In this document: piece by piece, positions 46,380 through 55,440 of the stretch
Numbering within the stretch: the first letter of the stretch is position 1
How the letters are laid out: the number at the start of each line of letters is the position of its first letter
Source of the DNA: Stenotrophomonas sp. Iso1
GTDB taxonomy: Bacteria; Pseudomonadota; Gammaproteobacteria; Xanthomonadales; Xanthomonadaceae
DNA: 64,000 bases
Assembly (NCBI RefSeq): GCF_027497995.1
Contig: NZ_JAODBT010000002.1
Span: 806,001 to 870,000, forward strand
Reading direction: 5' to 3'
Notes under the pieces: model-generated
What the model was told of the DNA's origin: nothing
Seen by the model: only the letters and a program-made list of their open reading frames with translations
Databases searched by the model: none
Translations under genes and position numbers: made by a program

Positions 46380-47861
46380 TCAGCCGGTAGCTTCTAGCTG
46401 ATCGCGTTCGATGCCGTACTTGCGCAGCTTTTCCACCAGCGTGGTGCGGCGCAGGCCGAGCAGTTGGGCCGCATGTGCAACGACGCCCTGGGTGCGTTCC
46501 AGCGCTTCGTTGATCAGCGACAGTTCGATGCCGGCCATATGGTCGCGCAGGTCCATCCCCTCACTTGGCAGATGGGTTTGATCGTGCGCCGGCGTGGCAT
46601 GCACACCATTGCTGATCGGCGTCGGGCTGCTGGCAACTGACACCGTTGTCGAGGTCGGCCGCAGTGGACGTTCGTCGTCGCCATGGGCAGCCTGCAGGGC
46701 CTGTTGATCACCGCGGTAGCGGCTGGGCAGATCCTGCACCCGCACCAGTCCATTGGGATGCAGCACGGCCAGGCGCTCGACCAGATTGGTCAGCTCGCGC
46801 ACATTGCCCGGCCATGCATAGCCGGCTAATGCCTGAAGTGCTTCAAGGGTAAAACGCACTTCACCGCGGCCGGTGCGTGCCAGTTGCGTGGCAATGGTTT
46901 CCACCAGCGCGGGAATGTCCGTGGTGCGTTCGCGCAGGGCGGGCACGTCGATGGGGAACACGTTGAGGCGATAGAACAGATCCTCGCGGAATTTGCCTTC
47001 GGCGATGCGGCGCTCCAGGTCGCGATGGGTCGCGGCGATGACACGCACGTTGCAGCGGATGGTCTGGTTGCCGCCGACGCGCTCAAAGCTGCGCTCCTGC
47101 AGCACACGCAGCAACTTCACCTGCATCGGCAGGCTCATGTCGCCGATTTCATCCAGCAGCAATGTGCCGCCTTCGGCCATCTCAAAACGGCCCTTGCGTG
47201 CGCTCAGCGCGCCGGTGAATGCGCCTTTTTCGTGGCCGAACAATTCACTTTCCAGGAGATCCGGTGGGATCGCACCGCAGTTGATCGCAACAAACGCGCC
47301 GTCGCGGCGGGGCGAGCGCTGGTGGATGGCGCGCGACACCACTTCCTTGCCGGTGCCCGATTCGCCCAGCACCAGCACGGTGGTGTCGAAATTGGCGACT
47401 TGCTCGATCAGTTGGCGCAGGTCGGTGACGGCCGGACTGTGGCCGGTGGGGCCAGTGTCGTCGTTGGTGTTGGCCTGATGCTCGGCGTCGAGGCGGTTGA
47501 GGCTGGCACGGCGCAACAGTGCTTCCACCTGCGCATGACGCATGGGCTGCTCCAGCGGCCAGACGTTGGCCTCATGCAGGCCGTAGTGGCGAGAAAACGC
47601 CAGCGGATCACTTTCCGCCAGCAGAATCGGCGGCGGCAGCGATGCAGCCGCCAGCCAGTTGAAAAAGCCTGCCGCACGATCAGCGTCTTCCAGTGCGCCG
47701 ACCACGATGGCCATCCAGTCGTTGGCGCGATGGCGGCGGGTGTCGATGTCCTGTGCTTCGCTGACCCAACGCGGGTTGAAATCCATGAATTCCAGCAGCG
47801 CGATGGTGCGCTCGGCCCGGACGGCATCGGCATCGATGACCAGAATGCGCGACTCACTCAT
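46380..47861 (-). CDS. fleQ: sigma-54-dependent flagellar master regulator FleQ
   Basis: FleQ activates sigma-54 flagellar promoters. The 493-residue protein has a receiver-like N-terminal domain (1-120) without a clear phosphorylation site, an AAA+ domain with Walker A GESGTGKE (166-173), the sigma-54 contact loop GAFTGA, Walker B LLLDEIGD, and a C-terminal Fis-type helix-turn-helix ([24 protein letters not shown]). The segment before the AAA+ domain (130-142) lacks the LFRS motif that binds c-di-GMP in Pseudomonas FleQ. It overlaps the upstream receiver gene by 8 bases. Confidence 0.95.
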   Translation of the reverse strand: MSESRILVIDADAVRAERTIALLEFMDFNPRWVSEAQDIDTRRHRANDWMAIVVGALEDADRAAGFFNWLAAASLPPPILLAESDPLAFSRHYGLHEANVWPLEQPMRHAQVEALLRRASLNRLDAEHQANTNDDTGPTGHSPAVTDLRQLIEQVANFDTTVLVLGESGTGKEVVSRAIHQRSPRRDGAFVAINCGAIPPDLLESELFGHEKGAFTGALSARKGRFEMAEGGTLLLDEIGDMSLPMQVKLLRVLQERSFERVGGNQTIRCNVRVIAATHRDLERRIAEGKFREDLFYRLNVFPIDVPALRERTTDIPALVETIATQLARTGRGEVRFTLEALQALAGYAWPGNVRELTNLVERLAVLHPNGLVRVQDLPSRYRGDQQALQAAHGDDERPLRPTSTTVSVASSPTPISNGVHATPAHDQTHLPSEGMDLRDHMAGIELSLINEALERTQGVVAHAAQLLGLRRTTLVEKLRKYGIERDQLEATG

Positions 47862-48234
47862 GACTGGGATCCTTCAGTGTTTCCAGGATCGGCATGACTT
47901 CCTGGATATAAGACAGTTTGCTGACGAAGTTGTCGGCACCGGCGCGCAGTGCGTGCTCGCGGTGCTCGGAATCATCGAAATGGCTGGCGATGACGATATA
48001 GGGCGCGTCGTCCTGGCTCTTGATCAGGCGCGTGGCCTGCAGCCCGCCCATCTCGGGCATGGCCAGGTCCATCAACACCACCTGCGGGCGCATCGATTCA
48101 GAACGCTCAATCGCTTCCAGCCCGTTGGCGGCACTGCCGACAACCTCCAGCCAGTCGATCTTGCGGAAATGGCGCATGGCGGCGTTGATGAAACCTTCAT
48201 GGTCGTCGACCAGCAATACGGTGAGCTTGCTCAT
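47854..48234 (-). CDS. vemR: stand-alone receiver protein, VemR type
   Basis: A 126-residue single receiver domain with the acidic pair in LLVDDH, phospho-acceptor Asp in [12 protein letters not shown] and Lys in FVSKLSY. In Xanthomonas the receiver between rpoN2 and fleQ is VemR, which affects motility and virulence together with FleQ; the identical position here supports the name. The start at 48234 is chosen; the longer frame enters rpoN2. No cognate kinase is adjacent. Confidence 0.85.
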   Translation of the reverse strand: MSKLTVLLVDDHEGFINAAMRHFRKIDWLEVVGSAANGLEAIERSESMRPQVVLMDLAMPEMGGLQATRLIKSQDDAPYIVIASHFDDSEHREHALRAGADNFVSKLSYIQEVMPILETLKDPSHE

Positions 48235-48248
48235 GGGAATCCTTGGTT

Positions 48249-49658
48249 TCAGCCCACACGGGCCAGCGGTGGCTTGGCGTTGCAACGGCGACGTTCACGG
48301 GCCGGCGCGATATCAAGCTGTTCGCGATACTTTGCGACGGTGCGGCGGGCAATGTTCACCCCTTGGCGTGCGAGCAGTCCGGCGATGGCTTCGTCTGCCA
48401 AGGGGCGTGCAGCCGGCTCGGAGTCGATCAGGCGCTTGACCATGGCCTTGACGGCCTGCCCGGAGACGCTGGCGCCTTCCAGTCGTACCGCGAAGAAGTG
48501 CTTGAGCTCGAACGTGCCGCGTGGCGTTTGCAGGTACTTGCCCGAGGTGATGCGTGACACGGTGGACTCGTGCATGCCGATGGTGTCAGCCACTTCCTTC
48601 AGGGTCAGCGGTGCCATGGCTTCTTCACCATTGACCAGGAATGCAGCCTGACGCTCGATGATCACCCGCGCGGTACGCAGCAGCGTGTCGTAACGCATCG
48701 ACAGCCCGCGCGTCAGCCAACGCGCTTCCTGCAACAGTTCGCGCAGCGGCTGTGCGGCTTCGCCTGCGCTGTCGGCCACCACGCGCTCGTAGCTGGCGTT
48801 GATGCCCAGTCGCGGTGTGGTCGCCGGGTTGAGCGCGATACGCCACTGGCCATCGGCGTGCCAGGCCACCACGTCCGGGATAACGGTCAACTCCGGTTGC
48901 GGCTGCAAAATTTCTGCCGGACGCGGCTGCAACGACAGCACCAGGCGGAATGCTTCACGCACATCGTCCAGCTCCGCGTCCAAGGCCTGCGCCAAGGCGG
49001 GGAGATCGTGATTGGCGAGTAGTTGGATGTCTGCATCCAACAGGCGTGCAGCGAGATGGCGCGCAGGGACGCGGCCTGGCAACGAGGTCAGCTGTGCCAA
49101 CAGGCACTCCCGCAGATCGACCGCCGCCATACCGGCCGGCTCGCCATGCAGCAGGCGCTGGCGAACCATTTCGACATCAGCGCTAGTGCGGTCCAGTCGC
49201 GCACACGCCAATTGAGTAAGTGCAGGCAGTGATGCCTGCAGATAACCGGCATCGTCACACTGTTCCAGCCAGTACCGGGCGATGACGAGATCGGCTTGAT
49301 CCAGTTCCAGTGCGAGCGTTTTGAGAATGCGCAGTTGCGGATCGCTGGATTCGCCAGCGGCAATGCGCGCCATATGGTCGTCATCGGCGCCGTTCCAACT
49401 GGAAGCGGGCACGTCCCACATGGTGCTTTCGGGAAGCTCGTCGAACGCAGCGGTTTCGACCTGCGCCTCATCGGCCGCAGTGGACGGGGCGGCGTCTTCG
49501 CGCTCTTCGCTCAACTCCAGCAGCGGGTTGTTTTCCAGCGCTTGCCGCACCTCCAGCTCCAGCTGCATGCCGTTGAGTTGAAGCAGGCGAATGGATTGGA
49601 GTAGGGCGGGGGTCAAATGCAGCTGTTGACCCAGTTGTGCGGACAGCGTGGTTTTCAT
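48249..49658 (-). CDS. rpoN2: RNA polymerase sigma-54 factor RpoN2 (flagellar-locus copy)
   Basis: Sigma-54 recognises the -24/-12 promoters seen at five places in this window. The 469-residue protein has the Gln/Leu-rich region I (LGQQLHLTPALLQSIRLLQL), an acidic region II, the core-binding and helix-turn-helix region (LKEVADTIGMHESTVSRIT) and the RpoN box ARRTVAKYREQL. In xanthomonads a second rpoN copy sits in the flagellar locus. It precedes vemR and fleQ by 14 and about 400 bases, so the three form one regulatory run. Confidence 0.95.
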   Translation of the reverse strand: MKTTLSAQLGQQLHLTPALLQSIRLLQLNGMQLELEVRQALENNPLLELSEEREDAAPSTAADEAQVETAAFDELPESTMWDVPASSWNGADDDHMARIAAGESSDPQLRILKTLALELDQADLVIARYWLEQCDDAGYLQASLPALTQLACARLDRTSADVEMVRQRLLHGEPAGMAAVDLRECLLAQLTSLPGRVPARHLAARLLDADIQLLANHDLPALAQALDAELDDVREAFRLVLSLQPRPAEILQPQPELTVIPDVVAWHADGQWRIALNPATTPRLGINASYERVVADSAGEAAQPLRELLQEARWLTRGLSMRYDTLLRTARVIIERQAAFLVNGEEAMAPLTLKEVADTIGMHESTVSRITSGKYLQTPRGTFELKHFFAVRLEGASVSGQAVKAMVKRLIDSEPAARPLADEAIAGLLARQGVNIARRTVAKYREQLDIAPARERRRCNAKPPLARVG

Positions 49659-49770
49659 GCGTATTTCCCGTTGCGCCGCTTCAACGGCACGTTGTGGAAC
49701 GCATCTTGCGTGGCCGCTGTCAGGGCCGTAATAGGTGCCCGCCTGAGGGCTGTAGTTGCAGCACCCACAT

Positions 49771-49793
49771 CATGTAGGGATTTCCCTTACATG
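49771..49793. promoter_or_regulatory. inverted repeat upstream of rpoN2, candidate LuxR-type regulator site
   Basis: TGTAGGGATTTCCCTTACA is nearly palindromic, with a one-base bulge, and CATG flanks both ends. It lies 113-135 bases upstream of the rpoN2 start and just downstream of the LuxR-type regulator gene. Response regulators of the NarL/FixJ class bind such sites. Confidence 0.5.
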
Positions 49794-49920
49794 GTGACGG
49801 TTATATGGCGCCTTAGTTGGCTGGAAATTATCCAAGTAGCTGATTTACAAGGATTGATGCTCAGTTGGCGTCGGAAACCCGTTTCTGTGACGTCCGGCAG
49901 GTTTGGCGGCGCCTGCGGGC

Positions 49921-50553
49921 TCAGGCCAAGTCTTTTTCGTGGCGTACGGCGAGCAGCAGCAGGTCATTTGCGCGGCGGCAGCCCAATACTTCCATCATCC
50001 GGGCGCGATGGGTTTCCACCGTCTTGACGCTGATGCCGAGTTCGGCCGCGATTTCCTTGGTGGTCTGACCATTGCCCAGATAGCGCAGGATCTGACGCTG
50101 ACGCGGTGACAGTGCGGCAATGCCGGTAGGGCGAGCACGCGACAGCAGCGGGGCCAGCATCTTGGCGGAGATCTGTGGGCTCAGGAACACCTGTCCGGCA
50201 TGTGCGGCCCGCAGCGCCAGTTCCAGTTCGGCCGTTGCCGCGTCCTTGACCAGGAAGCCGACCGCGCCGCGATCCAGTGCATCACGGACATGCGAGGCAT
50301 CGTCATGCATGGACATGATTACCGCGCGTGCATGCGGAATGCGTTCGCGGATGTCGCTTAATGCGTCCAGTCCGCTGCGACCCGGCAGCGACAGATCCAG
50401 CAATATCAAGTCCGGCACATGAAACAACGCCATTTCCAATGCCTGCTCGGCATTGCTGGCTTCGGCGACGACTTCGATACCGTCGAACGACTGCAGCAAC
50501 CGGCTCAACCCGGCCCGTACCAATGTGTGGTCGTCAACGATCAGAACGCGCAC
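49921..50553 (-). CDS. fsnR: LuxR/NarL-type response regulator, probably FsnR
   Basis: The 210-residue protein has a receiver domain (VDDHT, phospho-acceptor Asp in LLDLSLPGRSG, Lys in FLVKDAA) and a C-terminal LuxR helix-turn-helix (SPRQRQILRYLGNGQTTKEIA, VKTVETHRARMMEVLG). The gene order fliD-fliS-fliT-PilZ-this gene-rpoN2 matches the place of FsnR, an orphan regulator of flagella and biofilm in S. maltophilia; that name is from memory of the locus. No sensor kinase is adjacent. Confidence 0.85.
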   Translation of the reverse strand: MRVLIVDDHTLVRAGLSRLLQSFDGIEVVAEASNAEQALEMALFHVPDLILLDLSLPGRSGLDALSDIRERIPHARAVIMSMHDDASHVRDALDRGAVGFLVKDAATAELELALRAAHAGQVFLSPQISAKMLAPLLSRARPTGIAALSPRQRQILRYLGNGQTTKEIAAELGISVKTVETHRARMMEVLGCRRANDLLLLAVRHEKDLA

Positions 50554-50633
50554 AGGAATGAGTTACTCAACGGAATGCAGCACCTTAACGGAGCAGGGGA
50601 GCAGGCGCCAGCAGGCCAGAAGTACCGGTTGTT

Positions 50634-51203
50634 TCAACGGTTGCGCCGACTGTCGGCAATTTGACGACGATGCAGGCGAAACAGGTGTCTTTCCAGTGCT
50701 GAACCGAGCGCATCGCTTGCATTCTGCAGCTGTAGCCACAGATGAAAGTGACCTGCTGTACCCGTCTCGGCCAGCACCACTACGGGCAGTTCGATAGTGT
50801 CGGGCAGCCAGTCCGCTGGTTGCAGTTTCACTAGGCCGTCGGTGCCGGGTGATACGCCTGTGGCGTGTTCAAGATCGATACGCAGACCGTGACGCGACCA
50901 GCGCACCGGGCGTGCCGGCAATGCGGCGCTGGATTGCTGCAGCAGACGCCCAAGCAGCACCAGGGTCAAATCCATGCGGGCTTCCAGGCGCTGCAGCTGC
51001 GCGCTGCTTTCGACGCGCTCCTCGCTGTCGTCGCTGCCACGCGAATCTTCCACCAGCGCAACGCTGCGCAGGAGCATTTCCGATGCTCCGGGGCGCTGCA
51101 CGCTTGCACCGGCCTCAAACATCACCGGTAGCGTGACGTCACACGACAGGGTGTCGTCAAACAGTTCCACTTCGGCGGGATGCGAGAGGCTGGGGGTTGT
51201 CAT
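50634..51203 (-). CDS. PilZ-like protein of the flagellar locus
   Basis: The 189-residue protein has an acidic N-terminal part, a helix (QLQRLEARMDLTLVLLGRLLQQ) and a C-terminal beta-rich part (RWSRHGLRIDL, LPDTIELPVVVL, HFHLWLQLQ). Position and layout fit the PilZ-type protein found between fliT and the response regulator in xanthomonads. The usual RxxxR and (D/N)xSxxG c-di-GMP motifs are not clearly present, so binding is doubtful. It overlaps fliT by 4 bases. Confidence 0.55.
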   Translation of the reverse strand: MTTPSLSHPAEVELFDDTLSCDVTLPVMFEAGASVQRPGASEMLLRSVALVEDSRGSDDSEERVESSAQLQRLEARMDLTLVLLGRLLQQSSAALPARPVRWSRHGLRIDLEHATGVSPGTDGLVKLQPADWLPDTIELPVVVLAETGTAGHFHLWLQLQNASDALGSALERHLFRLHRRQIADSRRNR

Positions 51204-51511
51204 GGCAATGCGCCGGCCTGTTGGTAGGCGTTGACCGCGCGGGTGGATTGCCGCTCCTGGCGCAAGTGGGCGGCAGCTTCATCGCGCAGCTCACGCATGC
51301 GCGCGATCAGTGCCTGCTGCTGTTTATGCAGCTGTTGCAGTGCCGGCATTTCCGTTTCCACGCCATTGGCCTGGACGTAAGCACGCAGGCGCTGGTCGTG
51401 ATCGTTGACGATTTTCTCGGCCTGTGCGTGATCTTCGGCGTCAATGGCGTTTTTGAGCGATTCCAGATCGTCCTGCAGGGACTGCAGCACGGTGCTGTTG
51501 TCAGAAGGCAT
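51200..51511 (-). CDS. fliT: FliT-like flagellar chaperone
   Basis: A 103-residue, highly charged helical protein (LQSLQDDLESLKNAIDAED, LQQLHKQQQALIARMRELRDE) directly after fliS, as FliT chaperones are. FliT holds the cap protein FliD before export. Sequence identity in this family is low, so the call rests on size, helix content and position. Start at 51511, one base from the fliS stop. Confidence 0.65.
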   Translation of the reverse strand: MPSDNSTVLQSLQDDLESLKNAIDAEDHAQAEKIVNDHDQRLRAYVQANGVETEMPALQQLHKQQQALIARMRELRDEAAAHLRQERQSTRAVNAYQQAGALP

Positions 51512-51512
51512 G

Positions 51513-51932
51513 TCAGGCTCCGTTGGCGACCGGGCGGCTGCGCTGTTCGAGCGGGATCGCGTTCCATGCCGATTCGATCTCGCCCAGCAGGGAAAGCGAT
51601 TCCTGCAGTGCGTTGATGTCATTGTTGAGGTTGGCTTCGGTCAGGCGTTGCACGATGTAGTCGTAAAGTGCGGACAGGTTGCCGGCAACTTCGCCGCCGG
51701 CGCCGTGGTCAAGCGAGCCATTGAGGTGGCCGACGATGGCACAGGCTTCACCGATGGCTTTGCCTTTCAGGGCCTGGTCGCCCTGGGCCAGAAAGGCTTC
51801 GGCACGACGCATGCGCTCGTTGGCGCCTTCCAACAACAGAGAGACCAGTTTGTGCGGGTCGGCATCCACCACGCGGGTGGAGACGCCGATTTGGCGGTAT
51901 TGCTCGGCGAAATTGCGGCTGGGGCCGTACAT
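51513..51932 (-). CDS. fliS: flagellin export chaperone FliS
   Basis: FliS binds the C-terminal helix of flagellin until export. The 139-residue helical protein has family features: an early Tyr (EQYRQIG), VDADPHKLVSLLLEGANERM and LYDYIVQRLTEANLNND. The start at 51932 (MYGPSRNFAE) has AGGAGA 10 bases upstream. It lies downstream of fliD. Confidence 0.93.
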   Translation of the reverse strand: MYGPSRNFAEQYRQIGVSTRVVDADPHKLVSLLLEGANERMRRAEAFLAQGDQALKGKAIGEACAIVGHLNGSLDHGAGGEVAGNLSALYDYIVQRLTEANLNNDINALQESLSLLGEIESAWNAIPLEQRSRPVANGA

Positions 51933-52043
51933 GTACTCAATCTCCTGGTGTTCGCGCAGTGAAGACGACTGCCGATACATCGTGTGTGTGGCTTGATCAG
52001 CTATCGGCCATCAGGGCCGCTGACTTGAGTGTATTTGAGGCCG

Positions 52044-53408
52044 TCAGCCGGACATCGCGGCGAACTGTTGCGAGAGATAGCTGCTGGTGCCCTGCATCTG
52101 CGACACCAGTTTGTCCATTGCCGTGAACTGGGCGGTATAGCGCGCCGATACCTTCTCCATGCGGAGGTCGAGGTCGTCGAGCTGCTTCTCCAGCTTCTTG
52201 ATTTCCTTGTTGAGCGCATCGGTGCGCTGCACCAGCGTGCCGGTACCGGTGTCCAGGTTGCTCTTGAGGATGCTGTTCATGCCCTCGTAAAGACTGCCGC
52301 TTTTTCCGACCAACGCTTCGGCGGCCGCAGGGTTCTTGGCCATGGCTTTGTCGAAGGTGCTGGCGTCCAAAGACAAGGTGCCATCTTTGGTGATGGTCAG
52401 GCCAAGTTCCTTCAGGTCGATCACATTGGCGCTGAGCTGGCCACGCAGCTGCTGTTGCATGCCACGGATCATCGAATCGCCGGTCAGTACCGAGGCCTTG
52501 TCCTTCTCTGCGTCGTAAGCGCTGGACGTCTTGAGCAGGCTGGTGGCAGCGTTGTAGGCGGTGACAAAGGCCTGTACCGCGGTTTTCAACGGTTCGTTGT
52601 TCTGGGTGATGCTCAGGACGGTGGTGGTGCCTGCCTCGGCCTTGGTTAGATCCAGTGTCACGCCGGCGATGATGTCGCTGATGCTGTTGCTGCTGGATTC
52701 GCGGTCAAAACCGTCCACGCGAACATGCGCGTTGGTGGGCGCGCTGGTCTGGGTCAAGCCGCCGCTGGTGCCGTCCCAGGTCAGTGCGGACAGGCCGCCG
52801 TTTCCACCGCTGGCGGTAACCTTCAATGCGCCGTCGGTGCCTGAATTCACCGCATTGAGCACCAGGTGCTGGCCGTCGTTGGCGGTGATGACGGTGGCAT
52901 TGACACCCTTGCCGCCTGCCGCGCTGTTGATGGCAGCGGCGATGCTGGCCAGGTTGCTGCCGGGAGCGATGTCGACCGAAATGGAGTCTTCTTCGCCCCA
53001 GGCAATGGAAAGCTTGCCGTCGCCAACCAGTGCTTCGGCATCGAACGCGCCGGAACTGAGCTTCTGCGGTTGCGCCAGACTGACGACTTCGATGTTGTAG
53101 CTGCCCGCAGCCGCCAAGGTTTTGCCGGTGGCAGGATCGGTGACGATGGTGGCGCTGAAACCACTCTTTTCCGGTACGGAGGTTTTATAGGCGCGCACAT
53201 CGGCGGCCTTGCCCATCGCTTCCATTGCTGTCTGCAAGGTGCTGAGTGAGCTCTTGATGCTGCCCAGCGCCGACAACTTGGCGGTCGCGGTGGTTCCCTG
53301 GTTGTTGATGCGGTTGGCTGAAGGCGCGCGTTCAGCAGCGACCAATTGCGCAACGATGGTAGGGATGTCCAGGCCGGAGCCGATGGTGGACAGGGAAGAC
53401 GTAGCCAT
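52044..53408 (-). CDS. fliD: flagellar cap protein FliD
   Basis: FliD forms the filament cap that folds arriving flagellins. The 454-residue protein begins GSGLDIPTIVAQLVAAERAP, the family N-terminus, has a variable middle and ends with a coiled coil (about 385-440: LNKEIKKLEKQLDDLDLRMEKV) as usual. A consensus sigma-54 promoter lies about 100 bases upstream; fliS follows after about 110 bases. Confidence 0.96.
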   Translation of the reverse strand: MATSSLSTIGSGLDIPTIVAQLVAAERAPSANRINNQGTTATAKLSALGSIKSSLSTLQTAMEAMGKAADVRAYKTSVPEKSGFSATIVTDPATGKTLAAAGSYNIEVVSLAQPQKLSSGAFDAEALVGDGKLSIAWGEEDSISVDIAPGSNLASIAAAINSAAGGKGVNATVITANDGQHLVLNAVNSGTDGALKVTASGGNGGLSALTWDGTSGGLTQTSAPTNAHVRVDGFDRESSSNSISDIIAGVTLDLTKAEAGTTTVLSITQNNEPLKTAVQAFVTAYNAATSLLKTSSAYDAEKDKASVLTGDSMIRGMQQQLRGQLSANVIDLKELGLTITKDGTLSLDASTFDKAMAKNPAAAEALVGKSGSLYEGMNSILKSNLDTGTGTLVQRTDALNKEIKKLEKQLDDLDLRMEKVSARYTAQFTAMDKLVSQMQGTSSYLSQQFAAMSG

Positions 53409-53505
53409 TGGGTTTCCTCTTGCGGCAAGGGGATGACGTTGCAGCAGGCATCCCAGATATCGGCACCAGGGCGTATAGCTTTAGCCAGGTGATCGCGCAG
53501 GGAAA

Positions 53506-53521
53506 TGCAAGTGGCGTGCCA
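53506..53521 (-). promoter_or_regulatory. sigma-54 promoter of fliD
   Basis: The minus strand reads TGGCACG-CCAC-TTGCA, identical over 16 bases to the fliE promoter. Predicted transcription start is near 53495, giving an 87-base leader. GTAAGGGA at 53526-53533, just upstream, repeats one arm of the inverted repeat at 49771. Confidence 0.88.
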
Positions 53522-53682
53522 GCAGGTAAGGGAGCGGATTGCCGGGAGCGATCATGGTTGCGGTGCTGGTGATGCAGCTGGAGCGGGCTTACCTGTAGTT
53601 GCCAGCAACGCGACGATCAGGACGTTTTCCGGCGTCGCGTCTGTGGACGCTCCTGCACAGGCACTCCCGTTCTTCCACAACA

Positions 53683-53713
53683 ACAAGCCCCGCCTTTGAG
53701 GGGCGGGGCTTGT
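53683..53713 (-). terminator. terminator of the downstream flagellin gene
   Basis: ACAAGCCCCGCC (53683-53694) pairs with GGCGGGGCTTGT (53702-53713) across a 7-base loop, 47 bases after the flagellin stop on the minus strand. The CAAGCCCC core recurs in the other flagellin's terminator. Confidence 0.8.
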
Positions 53714-53759
53714 GTTGGCGATGACGCTTTCACGTCGCTGCCGGGTGCCGCTTACTGGA

Positions 53760-55232
53760 TCAGCGCAGCAGGCTCAGCACGTTCTGGCTGGTCTGATTTG
53801 CCTGGGCCAGCATGGCGGTACCAGCCTGCTGCAGGATCTGCGTGCGGGTCAGCTCTGCCGTTTCCTTGGCGTAGTCGGTGTCACGAATACGGCTACGTGC
53901 CGAGGACATGTTTTCCGACGAGGTGTTCAGGTTGGCAACCACCGAGGTGAAGCGGTTCTGCACAGCACCCAGGTCGGCACGTGCCGAGTTGATGGTGTTC
54001 AGTGCCGCGTCCATTGCGTTCAGTGCGTTGTCGGCACCGCTCGTGGTGGAGATGTCCAGATCCTTGAAGCCGGTTGCTGCAACGCCGGCCGCCCAGTTGG
54101 TGGTGGTGTCAGCGGTCAGGCCGGTCTGCTCAGTCAGGGTGGTGCCACCCCCGCCAATGGTGAACTGGCCCGACGAAGAAGCCAGCTGCAGCTTGCCTGC
54201 GCTATCGAGCGAAGCGGAAACGCCAGTGTTGTAGCTCTGGTTGTTGATCGCCTTGACCAGATCGGTAGCGCGCTGTGCGCCACTGCCGGCTGCGCCGAAG
54301 TTGATGGTGGCGGTGCCCTTGGTGCCGGTCAGGGTGAAGTTGCCGGCGGTGAAGCTTGCCGGGGTGCCACCGGTCTCTGCTTGTGCCGTAACCGTTGCGG
54401 TCAGCCCGCCGGTGACGGAGATCGCGGAAGTGTTGGTGTTGCTCAAATCGACGTCGGTGCCACTGACGGTGGCGGTCAAGCCGGCAACACTGGAGCCAAC
54501 GGCTGCCTGAACAGCGGTTGCGAGGCCTGCGGCCGTGGTGCGTGCTGCATCGGCTGCAACGGTGATTGTTTGGCTACCGATCTGGAAGCTCAGTGCGTCA
54601 GCGGCAGTCAGACCCGACAGGTCCAGGGTGCCGGAGCCTGCGGTAATGGTGCCGGCAACGTAGCCACCGTCTGCAGCAACGCCAGCGGCGGTAGCGGCGG
54701 TGTCGACCTTGTTCCAGTTACCCAGGTCCTTGATGTTGGCGTTGGCGATCTGGGCGATGTCGATGGTCTGGCCCTGGTCGGCGCCGATCTGGAACGACTG
54801 GCTCTGGAAGCCGCCGTCCAGCAGCTTGGTGCCGTTGAAGTTGGTGTCTTCGGCCACGCGCTGGATTTCGGCCTTCAGCAGCTGGACTTCAGCGTTCAGT
54901 GCTTCGCGGTCGGACGGCGAGTTGGTGGCGTTGCGGGCCTGCACCGACAGCTCACGGATACGCTGCAGGTTGTTGCCGATTTCAGTCAGCGCGCCTTCGG
55001 CGGTCTGCGCCAGCGAGATGCCGTCGTTGGCATTACGGGCAGCCTGATCCATGCCGCGAATCTGGGTGCTGAAGCGTTCGGAGATGGCCAGGCCAGCAGC
55101 GTCGTCTTTGGCGCTGTTGATGCGCAGGCCCGAGGACAGGCGCTGGATCGAGGTGGCCAGGCTGGAGCCGCTGGTACCCAGGTTGCGCTGGGCGTTGAGC
55201 GACATGATGTTGGTGTTGATGACTTGTGCCAT
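53760..55232 (-). CDS. fliC: flagellin (downstream tandem copy)
   Basis: The 490-residue filament protein has conserved D0/D1 ends (INTNIMSLNAQRNLGTSGSSL at the start; RIRDTDYAKETAELTRTQIL and ML AQANQTSQNVLSLLR at the end) and a variable Ala/Gly/Thr-rich middle (about 175-390). Its ends are nearly identical to the other flagellin 291 bases upstream, while the middles differ. A sigma-28 promoter lies about 100 bases upstream and a strong terminator follows. Confidence 0.97.
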   Translation of the reverse strand: MAQVINTNIMSLNAQRNLGTSGSSLATSIQRLSSGLRINSAKDDAAGLAISERFSTQIRGMDQAARNANDGISLAQTAEGALTEIGNNLQRIRELSVQARNATNSPSDREALNAEVQLLKAEIQRVAEDTNFNGTKLLDGGFQSQSFQIGADQGQTIDIAQIANANIKDLGNWNKVDTAATAAGVAADGGYVAGTITAGSGTLDLSGLTAADALSFQIGSQTITVAADAARTTAAGLATAVQAAVGSSVAGLTATVSGTDVDLSNTNTSAISVTGGLTATVTAQAETGGTPASFTAGNFTLTGTKGTATINFGAAGSGAQRATDLVKAINNQSYNTGVSASLDSAGKLQLASSSGQFTIGGGGTTLTEQTGLTADTTTNWAAGVAATGFKDLDISTTSGADNALNAMDAALNTINSARADLGAVQNRFTSVVANLNTSSENMSSARSRIRDTDYAKETAELTRTQILQQAGTAMLAQANQTSQNVLSLLR

Positions 55233-55333
55233 GATTCGAGCTTCCTATGTGGCGTTTGGTCCGGCACATCACCTGGCCGGTACTGGGTGCAGTGGGGCGG
55301 GGGGTAGGAGCCGTAGCACCGCTGCTGATACCA

Positions 55334-55360
55334 ATAACGGCAGGTTTTCGGGGAGCTTTA
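55334..55360 (-). promoter_or_regulatory. sigma-28 (FliA) promoter of the downstream flagellin
   Basis: On the minus strand TAAA (55357-55360) is followed after 15 bases by GCCGTTAT (55334-55341), close to the FliA consensus GCCGATAA. Predicted transcription start near 55327 gives a leader of about 95 bases. Confidence 0.75.
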
Positions 55361-55393
55361 GGGCATTGCCTGAAAGTGATTTCAACGCCATGA

Positions 55394-55431
55394 AAACGCA
55401 CAAGCCCCGGTTCCCCGGGGCTTGTGCGTTT
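55394..55431 (-). terminator. terminator between the two flagellin genes
   Basis: A perfect 17-base stem (AAACGCACAAGCCCCGG and its complement) with a 4-base loop, followed on the minus strand by TTTTC. It lies downstream of the upstream flagellin and just upstream of the sigma-28 promoter, so it insulates the two genes. Confidence 0.85.
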
Positions 55432-55440
55432 CTGTCGTGC

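Larger units (their letters stand above)
53409..53759. other. control region between the first flagellin and fliD
   Basis: No gene is supported in these 351 bases. It contains the fliD leader and sigma-54 promoter (53506-53521), about 160 bases without recognised features, and the flagellin terminator (53683-53713). Confidence 0.7.

Noticed and set aside
49771..49793. GacA-type upstream activating site
   Set aside because: The arms resemble TGTAAG/CTTACA but the spacing is 7 instead of 6 and one arm reads TGTAGG, so a local LuxR-type regulator fits better than GacA.
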